Shown here one piece after another: positions 48,007 through 59,174 of a stretch of 64,000 nucleotides of DNA. Made by a program: the position numbers and the translations under genes. Origin of the DNA: Nocardioides sp. zg-1308 (GTDB taxonomy: Bacteria; Actinomycetota; Actinomycetes; Propionibacteriales; Nocardioidaceae); the NCBI RefSeq assembly GCF_013155375.1, contig NZ_JABJQY010000002.1, positions 2,604,001 to 2,668,000 on the forward strand, read 5' to 3'. Every line of letters begins with the position of its first letter. The stretch's first letter is position 1. The notes below the pieces were generated by a model. That model saw nothing but the letters and a program-made list of their open reading frames with translations. It was not told the DNA's origin and made no database searches.

Positions 48007-48837
48007 TCAGGCCGGCGCCCAGCAGATGCCGTAGCGCTGACCGGCGTCCCACTGCTCGCGGGTCGGGCTCTCCTGCGACCACACGAAGTCGAGCGGGTCG
48101 TCGGCCTGGGCGCGTGCCGCGTTGCGGCACGAGGACTCCATGCGGGCGGCGATCGCCGCCTGTCGCGGCAGCCGACGGCCGGGCAGGTCCACGGTCGTCA
48201 CCGCCCGCCACGAGTGCCTGCCGCCGCAGGCGACCCGTGCGAACTGGGCTGTGCCGGGAGCCGCGGTCGCGCACATCGCGATGGCCGGCGTGTCCCCCCA
48301 GCCGCGCGTGCGCCGGGGCAGGCGCAGCAGCTGCTCCGGGGCCGCGACGACGACCAGGTCGCAGCGGAACCAGTCGGCCCCCGCCTCGGCGCGTCGCGGG
48401 CTCGGCGTGAACCACACCGCCCGCGCCATGCTGAGCCGCAGCTCCCGCGGCGTACGGGCCAGGTGCCGGGGGAGCCGGGTGGTGCAGGCCTGCCGCGCCT
48501 GGCGCTGGGCGGCCCGCGAGTCGACGCGACGGGTGAATCCCGCCCCGGTCTCGAGGTCGAGGCGCCCGACGAAGTAGGTCTGGGCTGTGTGCCTGCGCCG
48601 GCACGGCACGGGGGCGGTGCGGCCGACCACGGCGACGGCCTGCCCGAACGACAGGGCGTGGCACTCGCCGACGCGGGGGTCCGGTCCGGGGTCCGGCGGC
48701 ACCGTCTCGGTCGGCACCGTCCCGGTCGGCGTGGCCGACGTGGACGGCGTCCCCGCCGGCGGCTCCCCGTCGGACGGCGACGTGCAGCCGCCCAGCGCGA
48801 GGGCGGCGACCAGCGCGAGGAGCGGCAGCCGCCTCAT
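48007..48837 (-). CDS. Septum formation family lipoprotein
   Basis: 276 residues with signal peptide and lipobox LGGC (C18) followed by a Ser/Pro/Thr-rich linker. The body contains VGECHALSFGQAVAVVGRTAPVPCRRRHTAQTYFVGRL, which is the septum formation/DUF4190-associated pattern with C-x-n-C-x-H, and a second copy GTAQFARVACGGRHSWRAVTTVDLPGR. The function is inferred from a family name only. ATG at 48837 overlaps the upstream stop (ATGA). Confidence 0.78.
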   Translation of the reverse strand: MRRLPLLALVAALALGGCTSPSDGEPPAGTPSTSATPTGTVPTETVPPDPGPDPRVGECHALSFGQAVAVVGRTAPVPCRRRHTAQTYFVGRLDLETGAGFTRRVDSRAAQRQARQACTTRLPRHLARTPRELRLSMARAVWFTPSPRRAEAGADWFRCDLVVVAAPEQLLRLPRRTRGWGDTPAIAMCATAAPGTAQFARVACGGRHSWRAVTTVDLPGRRLPRQAAIAARMESSCRNAARAQADDPLDFVWSQESPTREQWDAGQRYGICWAPA

Positions 48838-49319
48838 CGCATCACCAGAGCGGCCAGCGTCCCGCCCAGCTCGTACGCCGACTCCCGGTCCGCCCGGCCC
48901 ACGTCGCCGAGCACCTCGAGGACCGGCGCGGCGCGGCGCCAGGGCAGTGCCCCGACGATCGACTCCACCGAGCGCACGGCACCGGCCGTGTCGTAGCGGC
49001 CGTGCACGTAGAGGCCGTACGGCTTGCGGCCCCCGTCGGCGCCGGCCGCCGAGCCGTCGTCCGACAGCGCGCCGCCGACCTGGAGGAACACGGAGTCGAA
49101 GAAGTGCTTGAGGGCACCGCTCATGTAGCCGAAGTTCGCCGGCGTGCCGAGGACGATCCCGTCCGCCGCCACCACGTCGTCCGCGTCCGCCTCGAGCGCC
49201 GCGCGCACCACCACCTCGACGTCGTCGATGGCGTCGTCCGAGGCCCCGGCCACGACGGCGTCGGTCAGGGACACCACCGACGGGGTCGGCGAGTGGTGGA
49301 CGACGAGCAGGCGCGGCAC
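48834..49319 (-). CDS. Flavodoxin-like NAD(P)H-dependent oxidoreductase
   Basis: 161 residues: LLVVHHSPTPSVVSLTDAVVAG at the start, GIVLGTPANFGYMSGALKHFFDSVF, the FMN-binding loop of flavodoxin/NADPH quinone reductase-like proteins (FMN_red). Substrate unknown. GTG at 49319 was chosen because TAGCCT on the minus strand (49327-49332) lies seven bases before it; a GTG at 49337 would overlap the promoter. Coupled to the lipoprotein gene by ATGA. Confidence 0.82.
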   Translation of the reverse strand: MPRLLVVHHSPTPSVVSLTDAVVAGASDDAIDDVEVVVRAALEADADDVVAADGIVLGTPANFGYMSGALKHFFDSVFLQVGGALSDDGSAAGADGGRKPYGLYVHGRYDTAGAVRSVESIVGALPWRRAAPVLEVLGDVGRADRESAYELGGTLAALVMR

Positions 49320-49366
49320 GGTGCCGAGGCTACTCACCGCCCCACCGGCGGGCGTACCTTCGGCGC

Positions 49367-50125
49367 ATGACGTTCGACGTGCCCGGCGACGCCTACGACC
49401 GCTTCATGGGCCGCTACTCGCGACCGCTGTCCGCGGGCCTCGCCGACCTGCTGGAGGTCACGGAGGGCCAGTGGGCACTGGACGTCGGGTGCGGCCCCGG
49501 CGCGCTGACCGAGCAGCTCGTCGAGCGGATCGGCGCGGAGCGCGTCTCGGCCGTCGACCCGTCGGCGCCGTTCGTGGAGGCCTGCCGCGAGCGCTTCCCC
49601 GGCGTCGACGTCCGGCAGTCCGCCGCCGAGTCGCTGCCCTTCGACGACGCCACGTTCGACGTGGCGGGTGCGTGCCTGGTCGTGCACTTCATGGCCGATC
49701 CCGTCGGCGGCGTCGGTGAGATGCGACGCGTGACCCGTCGCGGCGGGTGGGTCGGGGCGACGGTGTGGGACCTCGCGGGGTCCCGGGCGCCGATGTGGCC
49801 GCTGTGGGAGGCGGTCGCCGAGCTCCGGCCCGAGCACCCGGGCGAGCGCGAGTTCCCCGGCGGGTCGCAGGACGGCCTCGTCGCGATCGTCCGGGACGCG
49901 GGCCTGCGCGACGTCGAGTCGGTCGAGCTGTCGGTCACGGTCACCCACCCCACCTTCGAGGAGTGGTGGGAGCCCTACCTCCACGGCGTCGGCCCGGCCG
50001 GCGACGTCGTCGCCGCGCTCGGTCCCGACGGCCGCGAGCGTCTCGAGGAGGTCCTGCGCCGGCGCCTGGGCGAAGGTCCCTTCGACCTCACCGCGGTGGC
50101 GTACGCCGCCCGCGGGCGGGCCTGA
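49367..50125 (+). CDS. Class I SAM-dependent methyltransferase
   Basis: 252 residues with LDVGCGPGALTEQLVERIGAERVSAVDPSAPFVEACRERF (motifs I-II), DVRQSAAESLPFDDATFDVAGACLVVHFM and MRRVTRRGGWVGATVWD. It resembles Methyltransf_11 proteins of the UbiE/COQ5 kind; the substrate is unknown. TACCTT (49355-49360) six bases before the ATG suggests a leaderless mRNA. Divergent from the flavodoxin-like gene, with 47 bases between the starts. Confidence 0.86.
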   Translation: MTFDVPGDAYDRFMGRYSRPLSAGLADLLEVTEGQWALDVGCGPGALTEQLVERIGAERVSAVDPSAPFVEACRERFPGVDVRQSAAESLPFDDATFDVAGACLVVHFMADPVGGVGEMRRVTRRGGWVGATVWDLAGSRAPMWPLWEAVAELRPEHPGEREFPGGSQDGLVAIVRDAGLRDVESVELSVTVTHPTFEEWWEPYLHGVGPAGDVVAALGPDGRERLEEVLRRRLGEGPFDLTAVAYAARGRA

Positions 50126-50175
50126 CCGCGTCTCAGTCCGCGGGAGGTCCGGCGACGCACGGCGCCGCGGGCGGT

Positions 50176-53344
<3,169 letters not shown>

Positions 53345-53416
53345 CGTCTCGTCCTCTCCTCGTCGTCACTGGTGGTTGCGACGCTAGGCACGACGACAGG
53401 CGGGACCCCGATGAAC

Positions 53417-53444
53417 GGGACGAACCGGTGCCGACCGTCCCACC
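53417..53444. promoter_or_regulatory. Candidate TetR operator, site 1
   Basis: GGGACG (53417-53422), 13 bases, CGTCCC (53436-53441), then ACC. The site lies between the NDH-like gene and the TetR gene. The right half, CGTCCCACC, and the sequence GGGACGAACCGG (53417-53428) also occur in site 2, so both are probably bound by the same repressor. It overlaps the -35 region of the TetR promoter (-10 TAGGGT at 53452-53457). Confidence 0.65.
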
Positions 53445-53477
53445 TGCTCGGTAGGGTCGGCACGGACGGAGGAGCCG

Positions 53478-54092
53478 ATGGTCGGGACCACGCGTGACGA
53501 GACCAGCGCCGCCCGCGCGTCCCGCCCGTCGAGGCCGGCCGCGGAGACGCGCCGGCGGGTGCTGGACGCCGCGGCGGGGCTGATCGACCGCCTGTCCTAC
53601 GACGCGGTGACGATGGACGCCGTCGCGCGGGCGTCGGGCGTCGGCAGGTCGACGATCTACCGGCACTGGCCCAGCCGGCGGCTGCTGGTGCTGGAGGCGT
53701 TCACCCACAAGACGGACAAGATGACGGCGGTGACCGACACGGGCGACACGGTCGCCGACCTGCGGACCTACCTGCTCCGGCTGGCCTGGTGCCTGGACTT
53801 CGGTGGCGCCGCGTCCGTGGTGTCGGGGCTGGTCAGTGAGGCGGTGCAGGACGAGGAGTTCGCCCGGATGTTCCGCGCCACCATGGTGCGTGAGCGACGA
53901 CGCGCCTTCATCGCCATCCTGCTGCGAGGTCAGGAGCGCGGACAGGTGCGGGCCGACCTCGACGTGTCCGTGACCGTCGACGCGCTCTACGGCGCGGTCC
54001 ACCACCGCCTGCTGGTGACCCGCAAGCCGATCGACGAGCGCTTCGTCTCGGCGCTGGTCGACGTGGTCGCCGCCGGGTTCGCGCCGCGCTGA
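53478..54092 (+). CDS. TetR/AcrR family transcriptional regulator
   Basis: 204 residues. Helix-turn-helix at about 25-75 (RRRVLDAAAGLIDRLSYDAVTMDAVARASGVGRSTIYRHWPSRRLLVLEAF), followed by the helical C-terminal ligand domain (TetR_C_11-like: LRTYLLRLAWCLDFGGAASVVSGLVSEAVQDEEF). ATG at 53478, GGAGG ahead of it. Identical half-sites on both sides of the gene suggest that it represses the NDH-like gene, itself and the AhpD-like gene. The ligand is unknown. Confidence 0.88.
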   Translation: MVGTTRDETSAARASRPSRPAAETRRRVLDAAAGLIDRLSYDAVTMDAVARASGVGRSTIYRHWPSRRLLVLEAFTHKTDKMTAVTDTGDTVADLRTYLLRLAWCLDFGGAASVVSGLVSEAVQDEEFARMFRATMVRERRRAFIAILLRGQERGQVRADLDVSVTVDALYGAVHHRLLVTRKPIDERFVSALVDVVAAGFAPR

Positions 54093-54101
54093 CCCGTGCC
54101 G

Positions 54102-54132
54102 GGTGGGACGTCGCCACCCGGTTCGTCCCACC
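54102..54132. promoter_or_regulatory. Candidate TetR operator, site 2
   Basis: GGTGGGACG (54102-54110), 13 bases, CGTCCCACC (54124-54132): a perfect nine-base inverted repeat with the same spacing as site 1. The right half plus spacer reads CCGGTTCGTCCC, the reverse complement of site 1's GGGACGAACCGG. It lies 10 bases after the TetR stop and about 80 bases before the AhpD-like start. Confidence 0.72.
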
Positions 54133-54210
54133 GTGTCGCCGTCCCCGCCACGGCCGGCCCACGCTCGTGGTGCCGGCCCGTCCGGGCCGCACGTCGACAG
54201 GAGCAGCGCC

Positions 54211-54675
54211 ATGACCGTCACCACCACCACGACCCCGGGCACGACCAACATCGCCGACCTCGAGCCCCACCTCTACGGAGCCGCCATCGCCCTGGGCCGG
54301 GAGGCCGACGCCGCCGCGATCGACGCCGGCCTGTCCACCGGCTTCGTCGAGGTGCTGAAGATGCGGGTCTCGCAGCTCAACCGCTGCGCGTTCTGCCTGC
54401 GCTGGCACAGCCGCGACGCGCTCGCCAAGGGGGAGACAGCGGACCGCCTGGCGGTGCTGCCGGCGTGGCGGGAGACGTCGTACTTCGACGAGGCGGAGCG
54501 TGCGGCGCTGGCGCTGGTCGAGCACGTCGCGCTCATCGCCGAGCGCGCGGGCGAGGCGCCGGACACGAGCGCGATGACCCCCGAGCAGGTCGCGGCCGTC
54601 GCGTGGGTCGCGATCGCGATCGGGACGCTCAACCGCATCGCCGTGACGAGCGCGTACGCCGTCGGACCGGCCTAG
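54211..54675 (+). CDS. Carboxymuconolactone decarboxylase/AhpD-like protein
   Basis: 154 residues of the AhpD-like family: EVLKMRVSQLNRCAFCLRWHSRDALAKGET has the E-x-n-C-x-x-C-x-x-x-H core typical of alkylhydroperoxidase D-like proteins, where the C-x-x-C pair is redox-active. It is preceded by a TetR operator and may take part in oxidative or quinone detoxification with the NDH-like enzyme. ATG at 54211 with AGGAG nine bases upstream. Confidence 0.84.
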   Translation: MTVTTTTTPGTTNIADLEPHLYGAAIALGREADAAAIDAGLSTGFVEVLKMRVSQLNRCAFCLRWHSRDALAKGETADRLAVLPAWRETSYFDEAERAALALVEHVALIAERAGEAPDTSAMTPEQVAAVAWVAIAIGTLNRIAVTSAYAVGPA

Positions 54676-54730
54676 TCGCAGCGCCGGACACCTCCCGTGG
54701 GCAGCCGGGAGGAGCGGCTACATTCGACGG

Positions 54731-55597
54731 ATGTTGGTGAGCGAGCGGATCGGCCAGCTGTTCGTCGAGTCCCACGGCGGGCGGGACCGGCTGGAGTACA
54801 CCGAGTACGGCTCCGGCAGCGACTGGGTGGTGCTGCTCCCCGGCCTGCTGATGCCACGCCGGATGCAGCAGCCGCTTGCGCGGGCGATGGCGGCGCAGGG
54901 CCTGCACGTGGTCACCCTCGACCTGCTCGGCCACGGCCGCTCGGACCAGCCGGCCGACCCGCTCGTCTACTCGACGTCGTCGTTCGGCGAGCAGGTCGTG
55001 GCGCTCCTCGACCACCTCGGCGCCGACCAGGCGGTCATCGGAGGTACGTCGCTGGGTGCCAACGTGGCGCTGGAGGTGGCGGTCGTCGCGCCCGAGCGGG
55101 TCCGGGGACTGGTGGTGGAGATGCCGGTGCTCGACAACGCGCTCGTCGCGGGGATCCTCGCCTTCGTCCCGATCATGCTCGCGGCGCGCTACGTGCCCGT
55201 CGTGGCCGACACGGTGCAGCGGACGGCCCGGTCGGTGCCGCGCGGGCTCGTGCCGTTCTGGGCGGGGGTCCTCCTCGACACGGTCGACCACCGCGCCGAC
55301 TCGCTCGCCTCGGTGCTGCACGGAGTCGTCTTCGGGCGGATCGCCCCGTCGTCGAGCCAGCGCCGGCGGATCGCCGCGCCGGTCCTCGTCGTGGGCCACC
55401 CGGTCGACCCGTTCCACCCGTTCGTCGACGTCGACATGCTCGCCGCCGAGCTGCCCGACGTCCGGGTCGAGCGGGCCTCCTCGGTCCTGGAGTGGCGCCT
55501 GCGTCCGGAGCGGCTCACCGCGGCCGCCAGCGACTTCGCCGTCGCGTGCTGGCAGGACGCCACGACCGCCCGCCGGGCACGCCTGCGGAAACGCTGA
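54731..55597 (+). CDS. Alpha/beta hydrolase
   Basis: 288 residues. WVVLLPGLLMPRRMQQPLARAMAAQGLHVVTLDLLGHGRSDQP and the nucleophile elbow G-T-S-L-G (IGGTSLGANVALEV, Ser near residue 109), with the oxyanion region LLPGLL, show the fold. The catalytic acid and histidine are plausible but not firmly identified. TACATT (54719-54724) is six bases before the ATG, so a leaderless mRNA is likely. Substrate unknown; recO follows 44 bases downstream. Confidence 0.82.
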   Translation: MLVSERIGQLFVESHGGRDRLEYTEYGSGSDWVVLLPGLLMPRRMQQPLARAMAAQGLHVVTLDLLGHGRSDQPADPLVYSTSSFGEQVVALLDHLGADQAVIGGTSLGANVALEVAVVAPERVRGLVVEMPVLDNALVAGILAFVPIMLAARYVPVVADTVQRTARSVPRGLVPFWAGVLLDTVDHRADSLASVLHGVVFGRIAPSSSQRRRIAAPVLVVGHPVDPFHPFVDVDMLAAELPDVRVERASSVLEWRLRPERLTAAASDFAVACWQDATTARRARLRKR

Positions 55598-55641
55598 CGT
55601 GGCGCCGGGCCCGGTCGGGGTCCGTGGGGGACAATGGGGCG

Positions 55642-56370
55642 GTGCCCCTCTACCGCGACGAGGCGGTCGTGCTCCGCACCCACAAGCTGGGCGAGGCCGA
55701 CCGCATCATCACCCTGCTGACGCGTCAGCACGGGCGGGTGCGCGCGGTCGCGAAGGGCGTGCGGCGTACGACGTCGCGCTGGGGCTCGCGCCTCGAGCCG
55801 TTCACCCACGTCGACCTCCAGCTCGCCGAGGGCCGCAGCCTCGACGTCATCACCCAGGCCGAGACGCTCGACCCGTTCCACGCGCGGCTGGGCCTCGACT
55901 ACGAGCGCTACACCGCCGGCACGGCGATGCTGGAGACGGCCGAGCGCCTGGTCACCGAGGAGAAGGAGCCGGCCGTCCAGCAGTTCCTGCTCCTCGTCGG
56001 CGGCCTGCGGGCGATGGCCGGCGGTGAGCACCCGGCCGGGCAGGTGCTCGACTCCTACCTGCTCCGCTCCCTCTCGGTCGCGGGCTACGCGCCGTCGTTC
56101 GACCACTGCGTGCAGTGCGGGGTCGAGGGCCCCCACCGGTTCTTCAACCCCTCGGCCGGCGGCGTGATGTGTGCCTCCGACCGGCTGCCCGGCTCCGCGA
56201 CGCCCGCCCCCGAGACGGTGCTCGTGCTCGGGGCGCTGCTCGTCGGCGACTGGCCCGTCGTCCACGCCGCCGACCCGCGCCACCTGCGCGAGGCCAGCAC
56301 CCTCATCGCGGCCTACCTGGCCTGGCACCTCGAGCGCGGCCTGCGCTCCATGGCCTACGTCGAACGCTGA
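55642..56370 (+). CDS. recO: DNA repair protein RecO
   Basis: 242 residues. OB-fold N-terminus (PLYRDEAVVLRTHKLGEADRIITLLTRQHGRVRAVAKGVRRTTSRWG), a helical middle and a C-terminal zinc-finger-like C-x-x-C (FDHCVQCGVEGPHRFF). RecO anneals SSB-bound DNA and helps RecA load in the RecFOR pathway. GTG at 55642 follows GACAAT (55630-55635) by six bases, hence probably leaderless. RecO lies between era/leuA and uppS as in mycobacteria. Confidence 0.94.
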   Translation: MPLYRDEAVVLRTHKLGEADRIITLLTRQHGRVRAVAKGVRRTTSRWGSRLEPFTHVDLQLAEGRSLDVITQAETLDPFHARLGLDYERYTAGTAMLETAERLVTEEKEPAVQQFLLLVGGLRAMAGGEHPAGQVLDSYLLRSLSVAGYAPSFDHCVQCGVEGPHRFFNPSAGGVMCASDRLPGSATPAPETVLVLGALLVGDWPVVHAADPRHLREASTLIAAYLAWHLERGLRSMAYVER

Positions 56371-56385
56371 GGCTCGCTCCCGGGC

Positions 56386-56790
56386 TCACGAGCGGGTGCG
56401 CCGCATCGCCTCGAGCAGTGCCGGGCGCAGGAGCGGATGCGCGGGCGGGGGCAGCTCGAGCGGTCCGAACCACGCGAGGTCGTCGTGCTCCTCGGGAGCG
56501 ACGTTGGCCGGCGTGCCCCGCCACTCCGGGACGACCCACGCGCTCAGCAGTGCCGGCTCGTCCGCCGCCCCCACGGTGACCCGGCCCAGGTGGGACACCG
56601 AGTCCGTCACGATCTCCACGCCGAGCTCCTCGCGCAGCTCACGGCTGAGGGCGACCAGCTCCGTCTCACCGTCCTCCACGACCCCGCCGGGCAGGTCCCA
56701 CACGCCCGGATACGCGTGCTTGTCCGGCCTGCGGTGCGCCAGCAGGACCCGACCCTCGAGGAGCAGCGCTCCGACGACGACCTCCACCAT
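56386..56790 (-). CDS. NUDIX domain hydrolase
   Basis: 134 residues. The Nudix box G-x5-E-x7-R-E-x-x-E-E-x-G is present (GGVVEDGETELVALSRELREELGV). It hydrolyses nucleoside diphosphates linked to another moiety; the specific substrate is not evident (resembles NUDIX 8-oxo-dGTPase-like proteins). ATG at 56790. It sits with a MazG-like and a HIT gene, a small group of nucleotide housecleaning functions. Confidence 0.87.
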   Translation of the reverse strand: MVEVVVGALLLEGRVLLAHRRPDKHAYPGVWDLPGGVVEDGETELVALSRELREELGVEIVTDSVSHLGRVTVGAADEPALLSAWVVPEWRGTPANVAPEEHDDLAWFGPLELPPPAHPLLRPALLEAMRRTRS

Positions 56791-56848
56791 CCCCTGATCG
56801 AAGCACGCGGGTCCGACAGGGGATGCTGCCTCGGCCGGCCAGCGCCGG

Positions 56849-57166
56849 CTACGTCTCGTCGAGGACGCCGTTGAGCTCGGTCATCGTGGAGACGAAGGCC
56901 TCCTCGAGGTCCACGCCGTAGGAGTCGGCCAGCGTCATCACGGACCAGAGGCAGTCGGCGAGCTCGTGCGCGAAGGCCTCGTCGAGGTCCTCGCGTGGCC
57001 GCACGCCCTCCTTGCCCTGCACGAGCTTCGCGAGGTCGCCGACGTCCCCGAGGAAGCCGAGCATGATCTCCTCGCGGCTCCACGTCCGCCCGTAGTTCTC
57101 GTGCTCCCTGGCGGCGTACTTCTGGCGCACGCCCCGGGCGAGGTCCTGCAGCTCGTCGAACTCCAT
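56849..57166 (-). CDS. MazG-like nucleotide pyrophosphohydrolase
   Basis: 105 residues: LQDLARGVRQKYAAREHENYGRTWSREEIMLGFLGDVGDLAKLVQGKEG and HELADCLWSVMTLADSYGVDLEEAFVSTM give the helical MazG core with the E-x-x-E/E-x-x-D metal motif partly changed (GDVGDLAKL in place of EEVGEL). It likely cleaves non-canonical nucleoside triphosphates, with reduced certainty because one acidic position is replaced. ATG at 57166. Confidence 0.75.
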   Translation of the reverse strand: MEFDELQDLARGVRQKYAAREHENYGRTWSREEIMLGFLGDVGDLAKLVQGKEGVRPREDLDEAFAHELADCLWSVMTLADSYGVDLEEAFVSTMTELNGVLDET

Positions 57167-57222
57167 GCCCGGGAGTCTGGCAGGCCGACGTGCCGGGTGC
57201 GCGTCGATGGCAGGGTGGCGCC

Positions 57223-57693
57223 ATGGAGTCCTGGCGACACGAACCGGCGGACTACCCGTGCCCCTTCTGCAGGTTCGTCGCCCGCGAGTTCGACGACCTC
57301 AACGCGGAGAGCGACGTGGTGGCCGAGACCGACCTGGCGCTGGCCCGGATCTCCCCGAAGTGGTGGCCGCACAACCCCGGAGGAGTCCTGGTCATGCCGC
57401 GCGAGCACCACGAGAACCTCTACGACCTGCCGGCGCCCGTCGGCCACGCCGTGTGGGACCTCGTGCAGCAGGCCGCGGTCGCGATGCGCGCGTCCTACGG
57501 GTGCGACGGGGTCTCGACCCGCCAGCACAACGAGCCGCACGGCGGGCAGGACGTGTGGCACCTCCACGTGCACGTGCTGCCCCGCCATCGCGGCGACCGC
57601 CTCTACGAGAACGACGCGTCCTCGAGGTGGGCGACCACCGACGAGCGAGCGACGTACGCCGCCCTGCTCCGCGCCGGGTGGCCCAGGGCTTGA
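57223..57693 (+). CDS. HIT family protein
   Basis: 156 residues. CPFCRFVAREFDDLNAESDVVAETDLALARISPKWWPHNPGGVLVMPREHHENLYDLP and the triad HLHVHVLPRHRGD. Longer than HINT, of the type found in nucleotide hydrolase or transferase HIT proteins. ATG at 57223 with CAGGGT six bases upstream; the promoter is nearly the same as that of the other HIT gene (38264-38275). Its stop is followed at once by the -35 box of the next gene. Confidence 0.86.
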   Translation: MESWRHEPADYPCPFCRFVAREFDDLNAESDVVAETDLALARISPKWWPHNPGGVLVMPREHHENLYDLPAPVGHAVWDLVQQAAVAMRASYGCDGVSTRQHNEPHGGQDVWHLHVHVLPRHRGDRLYENDASSRWATTDERATYAALLRAGWPRA

Positions 57694-57732
57694 CTGGCTA
57701 ATGCCATTAGCCCTAGGCTAATGGACATAGCC
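57690..57732 (+). promoter_or_regulatory. Hydrolase-TetR promoter with palindromic operators
   Basis: TTGACT (57690-57695) and TAGGCT (57714-57719) form a -35/-10 pair with an 18-base spacer. The spacer carries the perfect palindrome GGCTAATG-c-CATTAGCC (57696-57712). A second, imperfect copy GGCTAATG-ga-CATAGCC (57716-57732) covers the -10 box and the start of transcription. A repressor bound here would exclude RNA polymerase. Confidence 0.75.
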
Positions 57733-57763
57733 ACTCGACCCGTCCACGACCCAGGAGCACACC

Positions 57764-58603
57764 ATGACCGAGCACCTCCGCATCGGCGACAACACCCTCG
57801 CCTACGACGTGAGCGGCGACGGCCCCCTGGTCGTCCTCGCCCACGGCATCGGTGACAGCCGCCACTCCTACCGGTTCCTGGCGCCCGCGCTGGTCGACGC
57901 GGGCTACCGCGTCGCCAACCTCGACATCCGCGGCTGCGGCGAGTCCAGCCTCGGGTGGGACGGCTACAGCCGCACCGACATCGCCGGTGACCTGGTTGCC
58001 CTCGTGCGCCACCTCGGTGGTGGACCGGCCGTCGTCGTCGGCCACTCCATCAGCGGCGGCGCCGCGACGGTTGCCGCCGCCACGGCGCCCGACCTCGTCG
58101 CAGGCGTCGTCGAGCTCAGCCCCTTCACCCGCGCCCAGTCCTACCCCCTCGGCGCCATGCTCACGAACACGCGCTACCGGCGCGGGGCCACCTCGCTCAT
58201 CTGGACCATGGTCGCCGGGAGCCTCTCGAGCTGGAAGAAGTACCTCGACCTCGCCTACCCCGCCAAGCCCGCCGACTGGGACGCCGAGCTGGCTCGCATC
58301 GACGCCAAGCTGCGCGAGCCCGGCCGGATGAAGGCACTGCAGGCCATGACCAGGACCAAGCCCACCGACGCCGGCGCCCAGCTGGCCCACGTCCGGTGCC
58401 CCGTCCTCGTCGTCGAGGGCTCCCTCGACCCCGACTGGGCCGACCCACGAGCCGAGGGTCAGGCGATCGTCGACGAGCTGGCCGCCGGCCTGGGTGAGCT
58501 GGTCGTGCTCGACGGGGTCGGGCACTACCCCCACGCGCAGGCCCCGGACGAGCTGCTCGCATCGCTCCTGCCGTTCGTCGCGAGGGTGGTGGCTGATGCC
58601 TAG
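57764..58603 (+). CDS. Alpha/beta hydrolase (TetR-controlled)
   Basis: 279 residues. LVVLAHGIGDSRHSYRFLAPALVDAGYRVANLDIRGCGESS carries the H-G oxyanion region and GHSISGGAATVAAA the nucleophile elbow with Ser in G-H-S-I-S; D and H of the triad are in VEGSLDPDW and VGHYPHAQ. Haloperoxidase/esterase-like class. ATG at 57764 with AGGAG upstream. Overlaps the TetR start by eight bases; the promoter has palindromes typical of TetR sites. Confidence 0.86.
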   Translation: MTEHLRIGDNTLAYDVSGDGPLVVLAHGIGDSRHSYRFLAPALVDAGYRVANLDIRGCGESSLGWDGYSRTDIAGDLVALVRHLGGGPAVVVGHSISGGAATVAAATAPDLVAGVVELSPFTRAQSYPLGAMLTNTRYRRGATSLIWTMVAGSLSSWKKYLDLAYPAKPADWDAELARIDAKLREPGRMKALQAMTRTKPTDAGAQLAHVRCPVLVVEGSLDPDWADPRAEGQAIVDELAAGLGELVVLDGVGHYPHAQAPDELLASLLPFVARVVADA

Positions 58604-59162
58604 GGCCGGACTCACCGCCGCCGCCGTCACGGAGGCGGCCGCCGAGCTGGCCGACGAGGTCGGCCTGGCGCACCTCAGCATGGGGCTGGTCGCGGAGCGG
58701 CTCTCGGTCAAGCCGCCGTCGCTCTACAAGCACGTCGACGGGCACGCCGACCTGGTCCACCGCATCGCGGTCCTCGCCGCCACCGAGCTCGGTGACGCCC
58801 TGCGCGACGCCACCCAGGGGCGAGCGGGCACCGACGCGCTCGTCGCTGCCGCACGTGCCATGCGCACCTACGTCACCACCCACCCGGGCCGCTACGCGGC
58901 GGGCAACAACGTCCGCCCGCTCGCACCGGACGACGACCTGACCCGGGCGAGACAACGGACGCTCGAGTCCTTCTCCGCCGTGCTACGCGGCTACGACCTC
59001 GACCCCACCGACGAGGTGCACGCCCTCCGGACGCTCCGGAGCATGCTCCACGGGTTCGCCACGCTCGAGGCCGAAGGCAGCTTCCGCTTCGACACCGACA
59101 TCGACGAGAGCTTCGCGTGGATGCTCACGCTGGTCGACCGCGGCCTGCAGGCCACGTCGTGA
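58596..59162 (+). CDS. TetR family regulator (WHG-type C-terminus)
   Basis: 188 residues. Helix-turn-helix VTEAAAELADEVGLAHLSMGLVAERLSVKPPSLYKHVDGHADLVHRIAV at about 9-57, followed by the TetR_C_33/WHG-type domain (AMRTYVTTHPGRYAAGNNV ... ALRTLRSMLHGFATLEAEGSFRF). It is translated from the same message as the hydrolase (ATG 58596 within its end) and probably represses the shared promoter at 57690-57732. The ligand is likely the hydrolase substrate or product. Confidence 0.87.
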   Translation: MPRAGLTAAAVTEAAAELADEVGLAHLSMGLVAERLSVKPPSLYKHVDGHADLVHRIAVLAATELGDALRDATQGRAGTDALVAAARAMRTYVTTHPGRYAAGNNVRPLAPDDDLTRARQRTLESFSAVLRGYDLDPTDEVHALRTLRSMLHGFATLEAEGSFRFDTDIDESFAWMLTLVDRGLQATS

Positions 59163-59174
59163 GTCCGCGGACGG

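Noticed and set aside
48007..48837. Toxin-antitoxin or secretion system around the septum-formation lipoprotein
   Set aside because: Its only coupled partner is a flavodoxin-like gene; no second component.
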